A stretch of 64,000 nt of DNA from Variovorax sp. J22G73 (GCF_030317035.1 NZ_JASZYK010000002.1:124001-188000), one strand, 5' to 3'; counted from the stretch's first letter, positions 52,907 to 62,049 are shown. A program made the numbers and translations. The notes: generated from the letters alone by a model not told the origin.

Positions 52907-53775
52907 CCACCGCAGCCGCCCTCCCCACGGCGCACGCCGCCTGCTTCCAGCGCAATGCGCAAGGCGTGGCCTCGCACCGTTGCGAGGTGGTCGAGCACCG
53001 CTGGGTGAACGACCGCTACCGCTACCTGCGCCTGTCGGCCAGCGCCGACCTGGCCGGCACCACGCGGCCCGGCCAGTTCTACCAGCTCAAGTGCCCGCCG
53101 GCGCAAGACCTGCACCCCTTCCTGCTGCGCCCCATGAGCGTGTACGGCACGGGGCCGGAGGCCGGAACCATCGAGTTTCTCTACAACGTCACAGGCGTGG
53201 GCACGCGTGCGCTCGCAAGCCTGGAGGCCGGCAGCCACATGGAAGTCGTCGGCCCGCTGGGCAACACCTTCGCGCTCGAACCCGGTGCCCGGCGCATCCT
53301 GGTGGTGGCGCGCGGCGTGGGCCTGGCCACCATGGCGCCGCTGGTGCAGCACGCCGCGCGCCTGGGTGTGCAGGTCAGCGCCGTGATGTCCGCGCGAGCG
53401 CCGAAGGACCTGATGCGCGACGAGTTCCTGCGCGGCGTGGACGCCGACGTGCACTGCGTGTACGACAGCGACGGCTCCTCGTCGGTCGAGGCCATGGAGG
53501 CACTGGTGCGCCGGCTGCTCGAAAAGGCCCGCCACGACGCGGTCTACACCTGCGGCTCGCACCGCATCCTGATGCTGCTGCAGCGCGTGCTGCAAGACCA
53601 TCCGCACACCCGCGGCGAGGTTGCCATGGAGCAGCGCATGGCCTGCGGCATGGGCGTGTGCCTCTCGTGCGTGCGGCTGTTCGACCGCGAGGGCGACAAG
53701 CAATTTCTTCGCGTGTGCCGCGAAGGCCCGGTGTTTCCCATTCGCGACGTCGTGGGGGAGGTGGAGTTTGGCTGA
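52903..53775 (+). CDS. pyrK: Dihydroorotate dehydrogenase electron-transfer subunit (PyrK-like)
   Basis: A 290-residue FAD/2Fe-2S oxidoreductase subunit that passes electrons between NAD(H) and PyrD. FAD-binding PFLLRPMSVYG (residues about 68-78), GPLGNTF and LVVARGVGLATMAPL; NAD region CGSHRILMLLQRVL; the iron-sulfur ligands are C248-X4-C253-X2-C256-X15-C272 (ACGMGVCLSC). All are intact. A 25-residue N-terminal extension is not conserved. It overlaps the MFS gene by ATGA and pyrD by 8 bases. PyrK with a class 1B PyrD is typical of Gram-positives; a Gram-negative using quinone-linked PyrD for synthesis would not need it. Confidence 0.88.
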   Translation: MTTAAALPTAHAACFQRNAQGVASHRCEVVEHRWVNDRYRYLRLSASADLAGTTRPGQFYQLKCPPAQDLHPFLLRPMSVYGTGPEAGTIEFLYNVTGVGTRALASLEAGSHMEVVGPLGNTFALEPGARRILVVARGVGLATMAPLVQHAARLGVQVSAVMSARAPKDLMRDEFLRGVDADVHCVYDSDGSSSVEAMEALVRRLLEKARHDAVYTCGSHRILMLLQRVLQDHPHTRGEVAMEQRMACGMGVCLSCVRLFDREGDKQFLRVCREGPVFPIRDVVGEVEFG

Positions 53776-54718
53776 CCTGAATGTCCGTATCGGCGAGCTC
53801 GAGCTGCGCAACCCGGTGATGCCGGCCTCGGGCTGCTTCGCCATCGAGTACAGCGAAGCACTCGACCTCGGCCGCCTGGGCGCGCTGGTGGTCAAGAGCG
53901 TGTCGCCCGTGAGCCGTGCGGGCAACCCCACGCCGCGGGTGAGCGAGGCGCATGCCGGCATGCTGAACTCGATCGGCATCCCCAGCAAGGGCCTGGCGCA
54001 CTACCGGCGCGAGGTGCTGCCCGCCTACACCGGCTTCGGGACGCCCGTGGTGGTCTCCATCTCGGCCGATACGGTCGATGAGTTCGCCGACGCCGTGGCC
54101 GAGATGTCGCTGCCCGAGGTGGCCGTGATCGAGGCCAACATCTCCTGCCCCAACCTGGAAGCCGACGGCATGGCCTTCGCCATGACGCCGGAGACCACCT
54201 ACAGGGTGGTGAGCGCCATTCGCCGCAAGACCCGCCACCCGTTCTGGGCCAAGCTCACACCCAATGCCTCGCACATTGCCGCCGTGGCCAAGGCCGCGGA
54301 AGAAGCCGGTGCGGACGCATTGGTGATGGGCAATACCGTGCTGGGCATGGCCATCGACGTGCGCACGCGCCAGCCCAAGCTGGGCAACGTGATGGGAGGC
54401 CTCTCGGGCCCGGCCATCAAGCCGATTGCCCTGCGCATGGTGCACCAGTGCTACCGCAGCGTGCGCATTCCCATCATTGGCTGCGGCGGCATATGCACCG
54501 CCGACGACGCGGTGGAGTTCATGCTGGCCGGCGCGAGCGCGGTGCAGGTGGGCACCGCGTCGTTCCTCGACCCCGGCGTGATGCAAAAGATCATCGACGG
54601 GCTGCAGGCCTACTGCGGCGAGATGGACGTGGCGCACGTGCGCGACCTTATCGGCCAGGTGAAGCTCGACCGGCAGCTGTCGGACCGCTGGCTGCGCTTT
54701 GCACAGCAGTCGGGCTAG
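53768..54718 (+). CDS. pyrD: Dihydroorotate dehydrogenase, class 1B catalytic subunit
   Basis: A 316-residue flavoprotein that interconverts dihydroorotate and orotate with NAD(H) through PyrK. LNVRIGELELRNPVMPASGC opens the TIM barrel; the active-site base is C127 in IEANISCPNLEADG, a cysteine as in class 1 enzymes (class 2 has Ser). AKLTPNASHIAAVAKAAEEA, GGLSGPAIKPIALRM and IIGCGGICTADDAVEFMLAG bind FMN. The TTG start overlaps pyrK by 8 bases and has GGGAGG upstream; no other start fits. NADH-linked type and neighbouring catabolic genes suggest it runs in the reducing direction, orotate to dihydroorotate. Confidence 0.9.
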   Translation: MADLNVRIGELELRNPVMPASGCFAIEYSEALDLGRLGALVVKSVSPVSRAGNPTPRVSEAHAGMLNSIGIPSKGLAHYRREVLPAYTGFGTPVVVSISADTVDEFADAVAEMSLPEVAVIEANISCPNLEADGMAFAMTPETTYRVVSAIRRKTRHPFWAKLTPNASHIAAVAKAAEEAGADALVMGNTVLGMAIDVRTRQPKLGNVMGGLSGPAIKPIALRMVHQCYRSVRIPIIGCGGICTADDAVEFMLAGASAVQVGTASFLDPGVMQKIIDGLQAYCGEMDVAHVRDLIGQVKLDRQLSDRWLRFAQQSG

Positions 54719-54728
54719 GAACACGGCC

Positions 54729-56003
54729 ATGGACCTGCTGGAACTGCGCCCGCTCGCCGAGAAGCTGTTCGACGACGTGCGCGCCCTGTCCTTCGACGGC
54801 GTGGGCGTCACGCGCGAAAGCTACGGGCGCGGCGAATCGGCAACGGCCGAGTACCTGTGCGAATTCGCGCGCGCCGAGGGCCTGGAGGCCGAGCCCGACC
54901 GGGCCGCCAATGTCGTATTTCGATTGCCTGGCACCGCGCGAGAAACGTCCGTGGCCTGGACCGGCTCGCACATCGATTCCGTGCCGCAGGGCGGCAACTT
55001 CGACGGGCTGGCGGGCGTGGTGGCAGGGCTGCTGTGCCTGGTGGCGCGCCAGCGCAAAGCCGATGCAGGGCACGCACGCGATGCAGCAGGGCTGCCCCTG
55101 GAAGTGCTGGCCTTCCGCGGCGAGGAAAGCGCCTGGTTCGGCAAGGCCTACATGGGCTCGGGCGCGCTATTGGGGAAGATCGGCGAGGCCGACCTCGCGC
55201 TCACGCAGCGCAGCACCGGCGAGACCCTGGCCGAGTGCATGCGCAAGGCCGGCGCGGATGTCGACGCCATCCGCGCGCAGCAACCGCTCTTCGACAGTTC
55301 GCGCGTGAAGGCCTACCTGGAACTGCACATCGAGCAGGGGCCGGTGATGGTTGCGCGCAAGTTGCCGCTGGCGGTGGTGTCGGGCATTCGCGGCAACGTG
55401 CGCCACAACCGCATCGTGTGCAACGGCGACGCGCAGCACTCGGGCGTGGTGCCGCGCTGGCTGCGCCACGACGCGATGTTCGCGGTGGCCGACCTGGTCA
55501 TGCGCATCGACGAGCACTGGCGCGTGCTGCTGGAGCGCGGCACCGACCTGGTGGTGACCACGGGCATCGTGCAGACCGACGCCGCCGAACATTCGATTTC
55601 GCGCATTCCCGGCCACGTGAGCTTCAGCCTCGAGGCCCGCAGCAAGAGCACCGACACGCTGGAGGCTTTCTACCAATTGATGCGCGCGGAGTGCACGGCC
55701 ATCGAGCGCGAGCGCGGCGTGCGCTTTGCATTCGACCGCCGCCTCGAAAGCGCGCCGGCCACGATGAACCAACGCATCTGCGGCGTGCTCTCCCAGGCTT
55801 GCGGCACGCTCGACGTGCCGTTCGACGTCATGCCGAGCGGTGCGGGCCATGACGCATCGCTCTTCGCCAACGCGGGCATTCCCAGCGGCATGCTGTTCGT
55901 GCGCAACCAGAACGGTTCGCACAACCCGCACGAGGCGATGGACATGGCCGACTTCATGCTCGGCGCGCAGGCGCTGAGCGACGCCTTCGGGCAACTGGAC
56001 TGA
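54729..56003 (+). CDS. N-carbamoyl-L-amino-acid amidase (predicted ureidosuccinase)
   Basis: A 424-residue member of the hydantoinase/carbamoylase family of M20 zinc amidases, whose members include beta-ureidopropionase, allantoate amidohydrolase and N-carbamoyl-L-amino-acid hydrolase. Metal-site elements are in order: [16 protein letters not shown] (H81), [36 protein letters not shown] and the final [10 protein letters not shown]. In this operon the natural substrate is N-carbamoyl-L-aspartate, releasing aspartate, CO2 and ammonia. The ATG has AGGAA 8 bases upstream, 10 bases after pyrD. Specificity for aspartate cannot be read from sequence alone. Confidence 0.88.
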   Translation: MDLLELRPLAEKLFDDVRALSFDGVGVTRESYGRGESATAEYLCEFARAEGLEAEPDRAANVVFRLPGTARETSVAWTGSHIDSVPQGGNFDGLAGVVAGLLCLVARQRKADAGHARDAAGLPLEVLAFRGEESAWFGKAYMGSGALLGKIGEADLALTQRSTGETLAECMRKAGADVDAIRAQQPLFDSSRVKAYLELHIEQGPVMVARKLPLAVVSGIRGNVRHNRIVCNGDAQHSGVVPRWLRHDAMFAVADLVMRIDEHWRVLLERGTDLVVTTGIVQTDAAEHSISRIPGHVSFSLEARSKSTDTLEAFYQLMRAECTAIERERGVRFAFDRRLESAPATMNQRICGVLSQACGTLDVPFDVMPSGAGHDASLFANAGIPSGMLFVRNQNGSHNPHEAMDMADFMLGAQALSDAFGQLD

Positions 56004-56004
56004 C

Positions 56005-57072
56005 ATGCGCCCGCAGACCCTCACGATCCGACGCCCGGACGACTGGCACCTGCACCTGCGCGACGGCGACATGCTGCGCGCCGTGCTCGGCCACAGCACC
56101 GCCTCGTTCGCGCGCGCCGTCGTCATGCCCAACCTCCGGCAGCCGGTGACCACCACGGCGCAGGCGCGCGCTTACCGCGAGCGCATCGTCGCTGCCCTGC
56201 CAGCCGGCGCGCGCTTCACGCCGCTCATGACGGCGTACCTCTGCGACGGCACACCTGCCGCCGAATTGAAGCGAGGCTTCGAGCAAGGCGTGTTCACCGC
56301 CGCCAAGCTCTATCCGGCCGGCGCCACCACCCATTCGGAATTCGGTGTCACCTCCATCGCCAGCGTGGCCCCGGCGCTGGAGGCCATGCAGGCCCTGGGC
56401 ATGCCGCTGCTGGTGCATGGAGAAAGCACCGATCCGGCCGTCGACATCTTCGACCGCGAGGCCGTGTTCATCGACACCACGCTGCGCCCGCTGCTCGCGG
56501 ACTTTCCCGCGCTGAAGGTGGTGATGGAGCACATCACCACCGAGCAGGCGGTCGATTTCGTGCAGGCCGACCACAGCGGGCGGCTGGGCGCCACGATCAC
56601 GCCGCAGCACCTTCTGTTCAACCGCAACGCCCTTTTCACCGGGGGCATCCGGCCGCACTTCCATTGTTTGCCGGTGCTGAAGCGCGAGCGTCATCGGCTG
56701 GCGCTGCGCCGCGCCGCGACCTCGGGCGATGCGCGCTTCTTCCTGGGCACCGACTCCGCGCCGCATGTGCGCGCGCTGAAAGAGGCGGCCTGCGGCTGCG
56801 CCGGCATCTTCAATGCGCCGACCGCGCTGCAGGGCTATGTCACGGTGTTCGAGGAAGAAGGCGCCCTCGCGCACTTCGAGGCCTTCGCGAGCGAGAACGG
56901 CGCGCGCTTCTACGGCCTGCCGCTCAACGAAGGCACGCTCACCCTGTACCGACAGCCGGCGCAGGTGCCCGAAGACATCGCCCTGCCCCACGGCGCGGCC
57001 CTGCACCCGTTCCTGGGCGGCAGCACGCTGGCGTGGTCGCTGGGGCAGCCCCATGGACAGGAGTCTCTATAG
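56005..57072 (+). CDS. pyrC: Dihydroorotase (class II, E. coli PyrC type)
   Basis: A 355-residue homodimeric dihydroorotase, reversible between N-carbamoyl-L-aspartate and L-dihydroorotate. Zinc ligands H15 and H17 ([10 protein letters not shown]), the carboxylated lysine K101 in [26 protein letters not shown], and the catalytic GTDSAPH are intact, with usual length. It begins one base after the amidase stop. In a catabolic direction it opens the dihydroorotate ring for the amidase next door. Placement between a carbamoylase and a regulator, rather than with synthesis genes, is unusual. Confidence 0.93.
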   Translation: MRPQTLTIRRPDDWHLHLRDGDMLRAVLGHSTASFARAVVMPNLRQPVTTTAQARAYRERIVAALPAGARFTPLMTAYLCDGTPAAELKRGFEQGVFTAAKLYPAGATTHSEFGVTSIASVAPALEAMQALGMPLLVHGESTDPAVDIFDREAVFIDTTLRPLLADFPALKVVMEHITTEQAVDFVQADHSGRLGATITPQHLLFNRNALFTGGIRPHFHCLPVLKRERHRLALRRAATSGDARFFLGTDSAPHVRALKEAACGCAGIFNAPTALQGYVTVFEEEGALAHFEAFASENGARFYGLPLNEGTLTLYRQPAQVPEDIALPHGAALHPFLGGSTLAWSLGQPHGQESL

Positions 57073-57104
57073 TGTCTTTTTCGATCTCCGAGCAGGAAAA
57101 AGAG

Positions 57105-58010
57105 ATGACAGCAGCACCTCCGGCATTCAGGTCCTCTATCGACTATGCGGCGCTCGGCGACCGCCTGCGGGCCTACCGCATCGGCGCCTCGCTGCTGGCG
57201 GAGGACGTGGCCGAACAGCTCGGCATTTCGCGCGCCGTGGTCTATCGCATGGAAAAGGGCGAGATCGTCAAGATCGAAACGCTGGAACGCCTGGCCACCC
57301 TGCTGGACACCTCCCTCGCCTCGCTGCTGGGCGTGGAGGTGGAGTACTACGCCACCGCGCTCGGGCTGTTCGAGCGCATGCGCCAGCTCGAAGAGAACTC
57401 CGACCGCATCCTGGCGCACTTCGAGCCCATCTCGCTGCTGCTGACCTCCGACGACTACCTGCCGCATCTGCGCGAGATGTTGCTGGAGGCCTCGCCGCGC
57501 TCGCCCGGCAAGGGACCCAAGGTCTCGGACATCGACAAGATGCTGGAGATCATGGCCGAGCGCAAGGCCTTCTTCGAGAAGCGCAAGCCGCAGATCGTGA
57601 GCCTCATCGGCCTGCGCGAGCTGGAGCGCTTCGTGCACACCGGGCTGGTCGGGCGCGTCGACCTGCCGGCCAAAATCCGCGCCGAGCGCGTGCTGGCCGC
57701 GCGCCGCGAAGTGACCCGCATCGCCGACCTGATGGAGAGCGAGCCGTTCCATGTGCAGATCGGCCTGATCGACGACGCCATGCCGGCCTCGACCTTCCAG
57801 CTCTTCACGAGCGCCAGGCACGCGGTGCTGGCGGTCAGCCCGTTCCGCCTCGGCGAGCTGCCCAACGTGCGCAACGGCATCGCCACCGTCACGGCCTCGC
57901 CCGAAGCGGTGCGCATGCATGAAGAGATGATCGAGCGGCTCTGGAAGAGCGCCTACAAGGGCCGCACCGGCGCGCAGCACCTGCGCAAGCTGCTGGAGCG
58001 GATTCAATGA
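57105..58010 (+). CDS. XRE-family regulator of the pyrimidine operon
   Basis: A 301-residue regulator. The HTH occupies residues about 12-70 (LGDRLRAYRIGASLLAEDVA, then LGISRAVVYRMEKGEIVKI), followed by about 230 residues of helical, ligand-sensing or oligomerisation domain that I do not recognise. ATG at 57105 is chosen with AGGA 8 bases upstream; GTG at 57072, overlapping the pyrC stop, would add 11 residues. It is embedded in the operon, and its stop overlaps pyrE (ATGA), so it is made with the enzymes and likely autoregulates in response to orotate or a pathway intermediate. Confidence 0.85.
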   Translation: MTAAPPAFRSSIDYAALGDRLRAYRIGASLLAEDVAEQLGISRAVVYRMEKGEIVKIETLERLATLLDTSLASLLGVEVEYYATALGLFERMRQLEENSDRILAHFEPISLLLTSDDYLPHLREMLLEASPRSPGKGPKVSDIDKMLEIMAERKAFFEKRKPQIVSLIGLRELERFVHTGLVGRVDLPAKIRAERVLAARREVTRIADLMESEPFHVQIGLIDDAMPASTFQLFTSARHAVLAVSPFRLGELPNVRNGIATVTASPEAVRMHEEMIERLWKSAYKGRTGAQHLRKLLERIQ

Positions 58011-58726
58011 CACACGCACACCCCACCGCGGGCACTTCCGCCAGCGCCAGCGCCGGCGCCGGCGCCGACGCCGACGCCATGGCCGTGGCGGCCGGACTGA
58101 TCGATGCCGGCTGCGTTTCGGTTCGCACCGACGAGCCCTACCGCCTGCCCTCCGGCTGGGCCAGCCCGGTGTACATGGACTGCCGGCGGCTCATTTCCTT
58201 TCCGGCGTTGCGGCGCGACCTGGTGGCGCGCGGCATCGCACGGCTCGCGTCGCACGGCTGCACCGAGGGCCTTGCGGGCGTGGCGGGTGGCGAAGCCAGC
58301 GGCATCGCGCTGGCCGCGTGGATGGCCGAGGCGCTCGACCTTCCGCTGCAGTACGTGCGAAAGCGCGCGGCAGGCGCCAGCCAGGTCGAGGGCGTGGTGC
58401 CGGCCGGCGCCCGCGTGCTGCTGGTCGACGACCTGATGGCCGCGGGCCACTCCAAGCTGCGCTTCTGCCGTGCGCTGGCCGACGCCGGCGCGCAGGTTAC
58501 CGACCTGTTCGTGGTGTTCGACTACGCCACCTTCCCCACCGCGCAGTTGCTGGCCCCGCTGGGCGTGCGCGTGCATTCGCTCGCCACCTGGCGCGACGTG
58601 CTTGCCGTGGCGCAGCAGCGTGGCGACTTCACCCCTGCCGCCCGCGCCGAGTGGGCCGACTTCCTGGCCGCCCCCGCGGCCTGGTCGCAGGCCCACGGCG
58701 GACTCGGGCCCACCGCCCATTCATAG
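58007..58726 (+). CDS. pyrE: Orotate phosphoribosyltransferase
   Basis: A 239-residue phosphoribosyltransferase making OMP from orotate and PRPP. The PRPP-binding motif is VLLVDDLMAAGHSK (residues about 138-151), and the orotate-site segments WASPVYMDCRRLISFPALRR and LQYVRKRAAG fit PyrE. The first 25 residues are a low-complexity Ala/Ser/Gly/Asp stretch from repeated GCCAGC/GCCGGC/GCCGAC units. It overlaps the XRE gene by ATGA. Here it would let imported orotate enter UMP synthesis, competing with the degradative branch; it could also be the cell's only PyrE. Confidence 0.9.
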   Translation: MTHAHPTAGTSASASAGAGADADAMAVAAGLIDAGCVSVRTDEPYRLPSGWASPVYMDCRRLISFPALRRDLVARGIARLASHGCTEGLAGVAGGEASGIALAAWMAEALDLPLQYVRKRAAGASQVEGVVPAGARVLLVDDLMAAGHSKLRFCRALADAGAQVTDLFVVFDYATFPTAQLLAPLGVRVHSLATWRDVLAVAQQRGDFTPAARAEWADFLAAPAAWSQAHGGLGPTAHS

Positions 58727-58741
58727 AGGAGATCGAGAAAA

Positions 58742-59068
58742 ATGGAATTCATCGACATCGCCCGGCGCTTCGACAGCGCCACCTCGGGCACGGACGCCTT
58801 CAAGTCGTTCTACAAGGACGCCTTCGCACTCATGAAGGCCGACCCCGACAACGCCAGCCTGTACTTCGTGGTCGGCATTGCCGCGCAGTCGTATGTGCGC
58901 ACCTACGAAGACCAGGGCATCAGCGGCGAATTCGCCGACAGCGCCAAGGTCACGCTCGTGGGCTTCAACGCGAAGCTGGTCGAGGCCCTGGCCGCCGCGC
59001 CGCAGGAGCGGTTGCGCCTGCTGGGCGAGGTGGCCATCGACTACGAGTGGAACGTGCACAGCTTCTGA
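58742..59068 (+). CDS. Small conserved-looking protein, function unknown
   Basis: A 108-residue acidic, mainly helical protein that I do not recognise, without signal peptide or cysteines. It begins MEFIDIARRFDSATSGTDAF and ends EVAIDYEWNVHSF. A GAGGAG ribosome-binding site precedes it by about 10 bases, and it is 15 bases after pyrE, so it is the last operon gene. Its preserved frame, good ribosome-binding site and position suggest a real accessory function, perhaps a pathway chaperone or regulator. Confidence 0.65.
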   Translation: MEFIDIARRFDSATSGTDAFKSFYKDAFALMKADPDNASLYFVVGIAAQSYVRTYEDQGISGEFADSAKVTLVGFNAKLVEALAAAPQERLRLLGEVAIDYEWNVHSF

Positions 59069-59231
59069 ACCGGCCCCGCGGAAAAAATGCTGCGCTAACA
59101 TCCAGCCCGCGGTCGCAAGCCGCGCCCGGGCCCGCGGGAAGGGTTGAACCCACTTGCCTTCACATGACGATCCACAGCCTTTTGTGCAGCCGGATTTGCG
59201 GGCCGTCGGCGCCTGATGCACGGAGGTTTTC

Positions 59232-60905
59232 ATGAAGCGCATTCCCGCCCGGCCCGACATCGGCCATCTCAAGAAACAAGCCAAGGACCTGCTCGCGCTC
59301 TACCGCGGCAACGACCCCGCGGCCTTCGCCCGCTTTCGCGACGCGCTGCCGGCCGCCGCCGGCAAGACCGACACCACCCTCGCAGCCCTCGGCCTGCGCC
59401 TGCACGACGCGCAGTCGTGCGTGGCGCGCGAACACGGCTTTGCCTCGTGGGCCGACCTGCAGGGCTTCGTCGTCGCGCGCCGCGCGCAGGCGGACGACCC
59501 GGCCCGCGCGCTGCTGCACTGGCTGCGGCTGGTGTACGCGGGCGACATCTCGGGCGGCAACCACCGCGCGCGGCCCACGGTGGCGGCCCGGCTGCTCGAA
59601 GACGGCCCCGCCCTGCCCCTTCCGATGCCCGTGCTCGGCCAGGACCCCTACCTGGCCTGCGCCATTGGCGACGAGGCCGCGCTGCGCCGGGCCACCGCGC
59701 AAGACCCGGGCTGGCTGCACCGCGCCGGCGGCCCGCTGAACCTGCCGCCCCTCGTGGCCGTGACGCATTCGAGCCTGCTGCGCCTGCCGGCGTTTCGCGA
59801 GCGGCTGCGCGCGTGCGCCAGCTACCTGCTCGCAGCCGGTGCCGACGCCAACCAGTCGGCCGGCAACCGCTGGCCGCCGGCCTCGCTGGCCGCGCCCTCG
59901 GACACCGAGCGCCTGTCCGCGCTGTACGGCGCCGCCGGCCAGAACCACGACGTGGAACTCACCGAACTGCTGCTCGGCGCGGGCGCCGACCCGAACGATG
60001 GCGAGTCGCTCTATCACTCGCTCGACCAGCCGGCCTGCACCCGCCTGCTGCTGCAGGCCGGCGCGCGCGTCACCGGCTCCAACGCGCTGTACCGCGAGCT
60101 CGACCTGGACGACGTGGCCACGCTGCGCCTGCTGCTCGCGCATGGCGGCGACGCGAACGAACCGGCGCGCGGCGCACCCACCTCCGACTGGGGCACGCCG
60201 CTGCTGTGGGCCCTGCGCCGCCGCCGCTCGCCGGCCCACATCGAGGCCTTGCTGGCCGCGGGCGCCGACCCGGCCGCCACCACGCCCGACGGCACGCCCA
60301 CCCACCTCGTGGCCTTGCGCTTCGGCTTGACCGAGGTGGCGCGGCTGCTGCAGGCGGCGGGCGCCGACAGCGCCCCGCTGCCGCCCGATGAAGCCTTCGT
60401 CGCCGCCTGCGCCCGCGCGGACGAAGCGGCGGCGCGGCAGGTGCTGTCGCAGCACCCGGGCCTGATCGCCTCGCTGGGCGACACCCGCCTGAAGCTGCTG
60501 CCCGAGCTGGCGGCGCAGGGCTGCACCGACGCGGTGAAGACGATGGTCTCGCTCGGCTGGCCGATCGAGGTGCGCGGCGGCGACATCGACGGCTCGGCGC
60601 TGAACCAGGCGGTGTTCCGCGGCGATGCGGCGCTCACGCGCTTCCTGGTCGAGCACGGCGCCGACTGGCGCACGCTGCACGGCTACGGCGACGACGCGCG
60701 CGGCTCGCTGGCGTGGGCCTCGCTGAACGAGCCCGAGCCCGGTGGCGACTGGCTGGGCTGCGCGCAGGCGCTGGTGGCGCACGGCATGCCCGCCGCGCGG
60801 CCAGACCCGCAGACGCCCGACGCCGTGCTGGTCGGCGAAAAGCGCTACTGGTTCTCCGACGAGGTCACCGACTTCCTGCTCGGCGCATCGGCAGCGCAGG
60901 GCTGA
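59232..60905 (+). CDS. Ankyrin-repeat protein
   Basis: A 557-residue protein. The N-terminus KRIPARPDIGHLKKQAKDLL is typical of a family with a helical cap, followed by REHGFASWADLQGFV. From about residue 195 a series of ankyrin repeats runs to the end, recognisable by LLLAGADPN-like units (LLAAGADANQS, LLGAGADPNDG, LLLQAGARVTG, LLLAHGGDANEP, LLAAGADPAAT). No signal peptide, so it is probably a cytoplasmic protein-binding scaffold. GGAGG lies about 8 bases before the ATG. Separated from the pyrimidine operon by a 163-base spacer. Partner unknown. Confidence 0.88.
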   Translation: MKRIPARPDIGHLKKQAKDLLALYRGNDPAAFARFRDALPAAAGKTDTTLAALGLRLHDAQSCVAREHGFASWADLQGFVVARRAQADDPARALLHWLRLVYAGDISGGNHRARPTVAARLLEDGPALPLPMPVLGQDPYLACAIGDEAALRRATAQDPGWLHRAGGPLNLPPLVAVTHSSLLRLPAFRERLRACASYLLAAGADANQSAGNRWPPASLAAPSDTERLSALYGAAGQNHDVELTELLLGAGADPNDGESLYHSLDQPACTRLLLQAGARVTGSNALYRELDLDDVATLRLLLAHGGDANEPARGAPTSDWGTPLLWALRRRRSPAHIEALLAAGADPAATTPDGTPTHLVALRFGLTEVARLLQAAGADSAPLPPDEAFVAACARADEAAARQVLSQHPGLIASLGDTRLKLLPELAAQGCTDAVKTMVSLGWPIEVRGGDIDGSALNQAVFRGDAALTRFLVEHGADWRTLHGYGDDARGSLAWASLNEPEPGGDWLGCAQALVAHGMPAARPDPQTPDAVLVGEKRYWFSDEVTDFLLGASAAQG

Positions 60906-60913
60906 AACGGGGC

Positions 60914-60941
60914 AAAAAAAAGCGGGCCACAAGGGCCCGCT
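60914..60941 (-). terminator. Intrinsic terminator for the minus-strand monooxygenase operon
   Basis: AGCGGGCC (60921-60928) pairs with GGCCCGCT (60934-60941) around a short loop. On the minus strand the stem is followed by an eight-T run (60921-60914), the standard Rho-independent arrangement, about 100 bases after the stop at 61042. The same stem may slow transcription leaving the ankyrin gene. Confidence 0.85.
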
Positions 60942-61041
60942 GAAGGTCTTCCATCGAACGGCGCCAAGGCGCCTTCCGACTCCGACTCACCTCGAACTCA
61001 ACCTCCTGCACTCCTTTTTTCCTCTTCCTCTCCTCCTCGGT

Positions 61042-62049
61042 TCACAGCGCCCGCCAGCCCAGCTCGGGCGCAATGCGGGCGCCAAGGTCGCTCAATATCT
61101 GCTCGTAGTCTTCGCCGCTGAAGTTGTAGGGCAGCTCCACGCGCAGCTCTTCCACCTGCGGCAGCACCGGGTCTTGCCGCAGGCGCTCCAGGATCTCGTC
61201 GGACGTGCCCACCAAATCGCTCGCGAACAGCGTGCGCCGCTCGCCCTGCGGCGACAGCGTGCGTTCCACGCGGCCGGCCGCGAAGGCGCGGTAGCGCTTG
61301 CGGGTGGCGGCGTCGGCGCTGTCCAGCGGCACGATCACGCGGCCCAGCGCCACCCGGCCCTTGTGTTCGCCTCCCTCGCTCGCGCGAAAGCGCTCGACCA
61401 GGCCGAGCTGCGCCGCGAGGAAGTCGTCGGTGTTCTCGCCCGACAGCACATTGCCCTGCAGCAGGTTGAAGCCGTTGCGCCCCGCCCACTCGGCCGAGCG
61501 CAGCGAGCCGCCGCCGTACCACAGCCGGTTGGCCAGGCCCGGCGCATGCGGCTGCACCTGCGGCCGCACGCGCCCGCCGGCCGACTCGATGAAGGTCTGC
61601 GCGTCGCCCAGCAGCGTGGGCGCCAGGTTGGCCTTCAGCCGGCCCACGCGCTTGTGCGTGTAGTCGACGGTGTTCGGTGCCGTGTCGTAGAAGCGGTTGC
61701 CCAGCAGCGCGCCGTGCAGCGGCACGCCCGCGCTCAGGCCCACCTGCAGCCGTCCGCGCGCCAGGATGTCGACCGTGGCCAGGTCCTCGGCGAGGCGGAA
61801 CGGGTTTTCATAGCCCATCTGGATCACGGCCGCACCCAGCTCGATGCGGCGGGTGCGCTGCGTGGCCGCGGCCAGAAAGGTCGCCGCCGACGACACGCCG
61901 CGCTCCAGGTGGCGCTGCCGCACCCAGGCGCCGTTGAAGCCCAGCTTCTCGCCGAACTCGAACAGCTTCAGCGCCGCCTCCAGTCCCGCATAAGGATCGG
62001 TCTCCGCGAAGTTGCCCGGCGTGAGAAAGGCGAGATGGCGGATGCTCAC
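61042..62049 (-). CDS. Luciferase-like flavin-dependent monooxygenase
   Basis: A 335-residue LLM-class flavin monooxygenase. It opens RHLAFLTPGNFAETDPYAGL, followed by FEFGEKLGFNGAWVRQRHLE, IELGAAVIQMGYENPFRLAE and LQVGLSAGVP, the FMN-binding pattern. GTG at 62049 is chosen because it overlaps the binding-protein stop (GTGA) and precedes the conserved core. Last gene of a three-gene operon with two solute-binding proteins, ending at the terminator at 60914-60941. Probably oxidises the imported compound; a sulfonate, sulfone or amine is possible. No flavin reductase is visible. Confidence 0.85.
   Translation of the reverse strand: MSIRHLAFLTPGNFAETDPYAGLEAALKLFEFGEKLGFNGAWVRQRHLERGVSSAATFLAAATQRTRRIELGAAVIQMGYENPFRLAEDLATVDILARGRLQVGLSAGVPLHGALLGNRFYDTAPNTVDYTHKRVGRLKANLAPTLLGDAQTFIESAGGRVRPQVQPHAPGLANRLWYGGGSLRSAEWAGRNGFNLLQGNVLSGENTDDFLAAQLGLVERFRASEGGEHKGRVALGRVIVPLDSADAATRKRYRAFAAGRVERTLSPQGERRTLFASDLVGTSDEILERLRQDPVLPQVEELRVELPYNFSGEDYEQILSDLGARIAPELGWRAL

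Noticed and set aside
52903-56003. Uracil-catabolic (pydA/preT-like) interpretation of the pyrimidine cluster
   Set aside because: The flavoprotein pair is PyrK/PyrD-like with a CX4CX2CX15C iron-sulfur site, not the larger PreT/PreA type, and the ring-opening enzyme is a dihydroorotase, not a dihydropyrimidinase.
59106-59138. Inverted repeat CCCGCGG/CCGCGGG downstream of the orotate operon
   Set aside because: A 19-base loop and no T-run make it weak; in such GC-rich DNA this pairing is common by chance, so it was not listed as a terminator.
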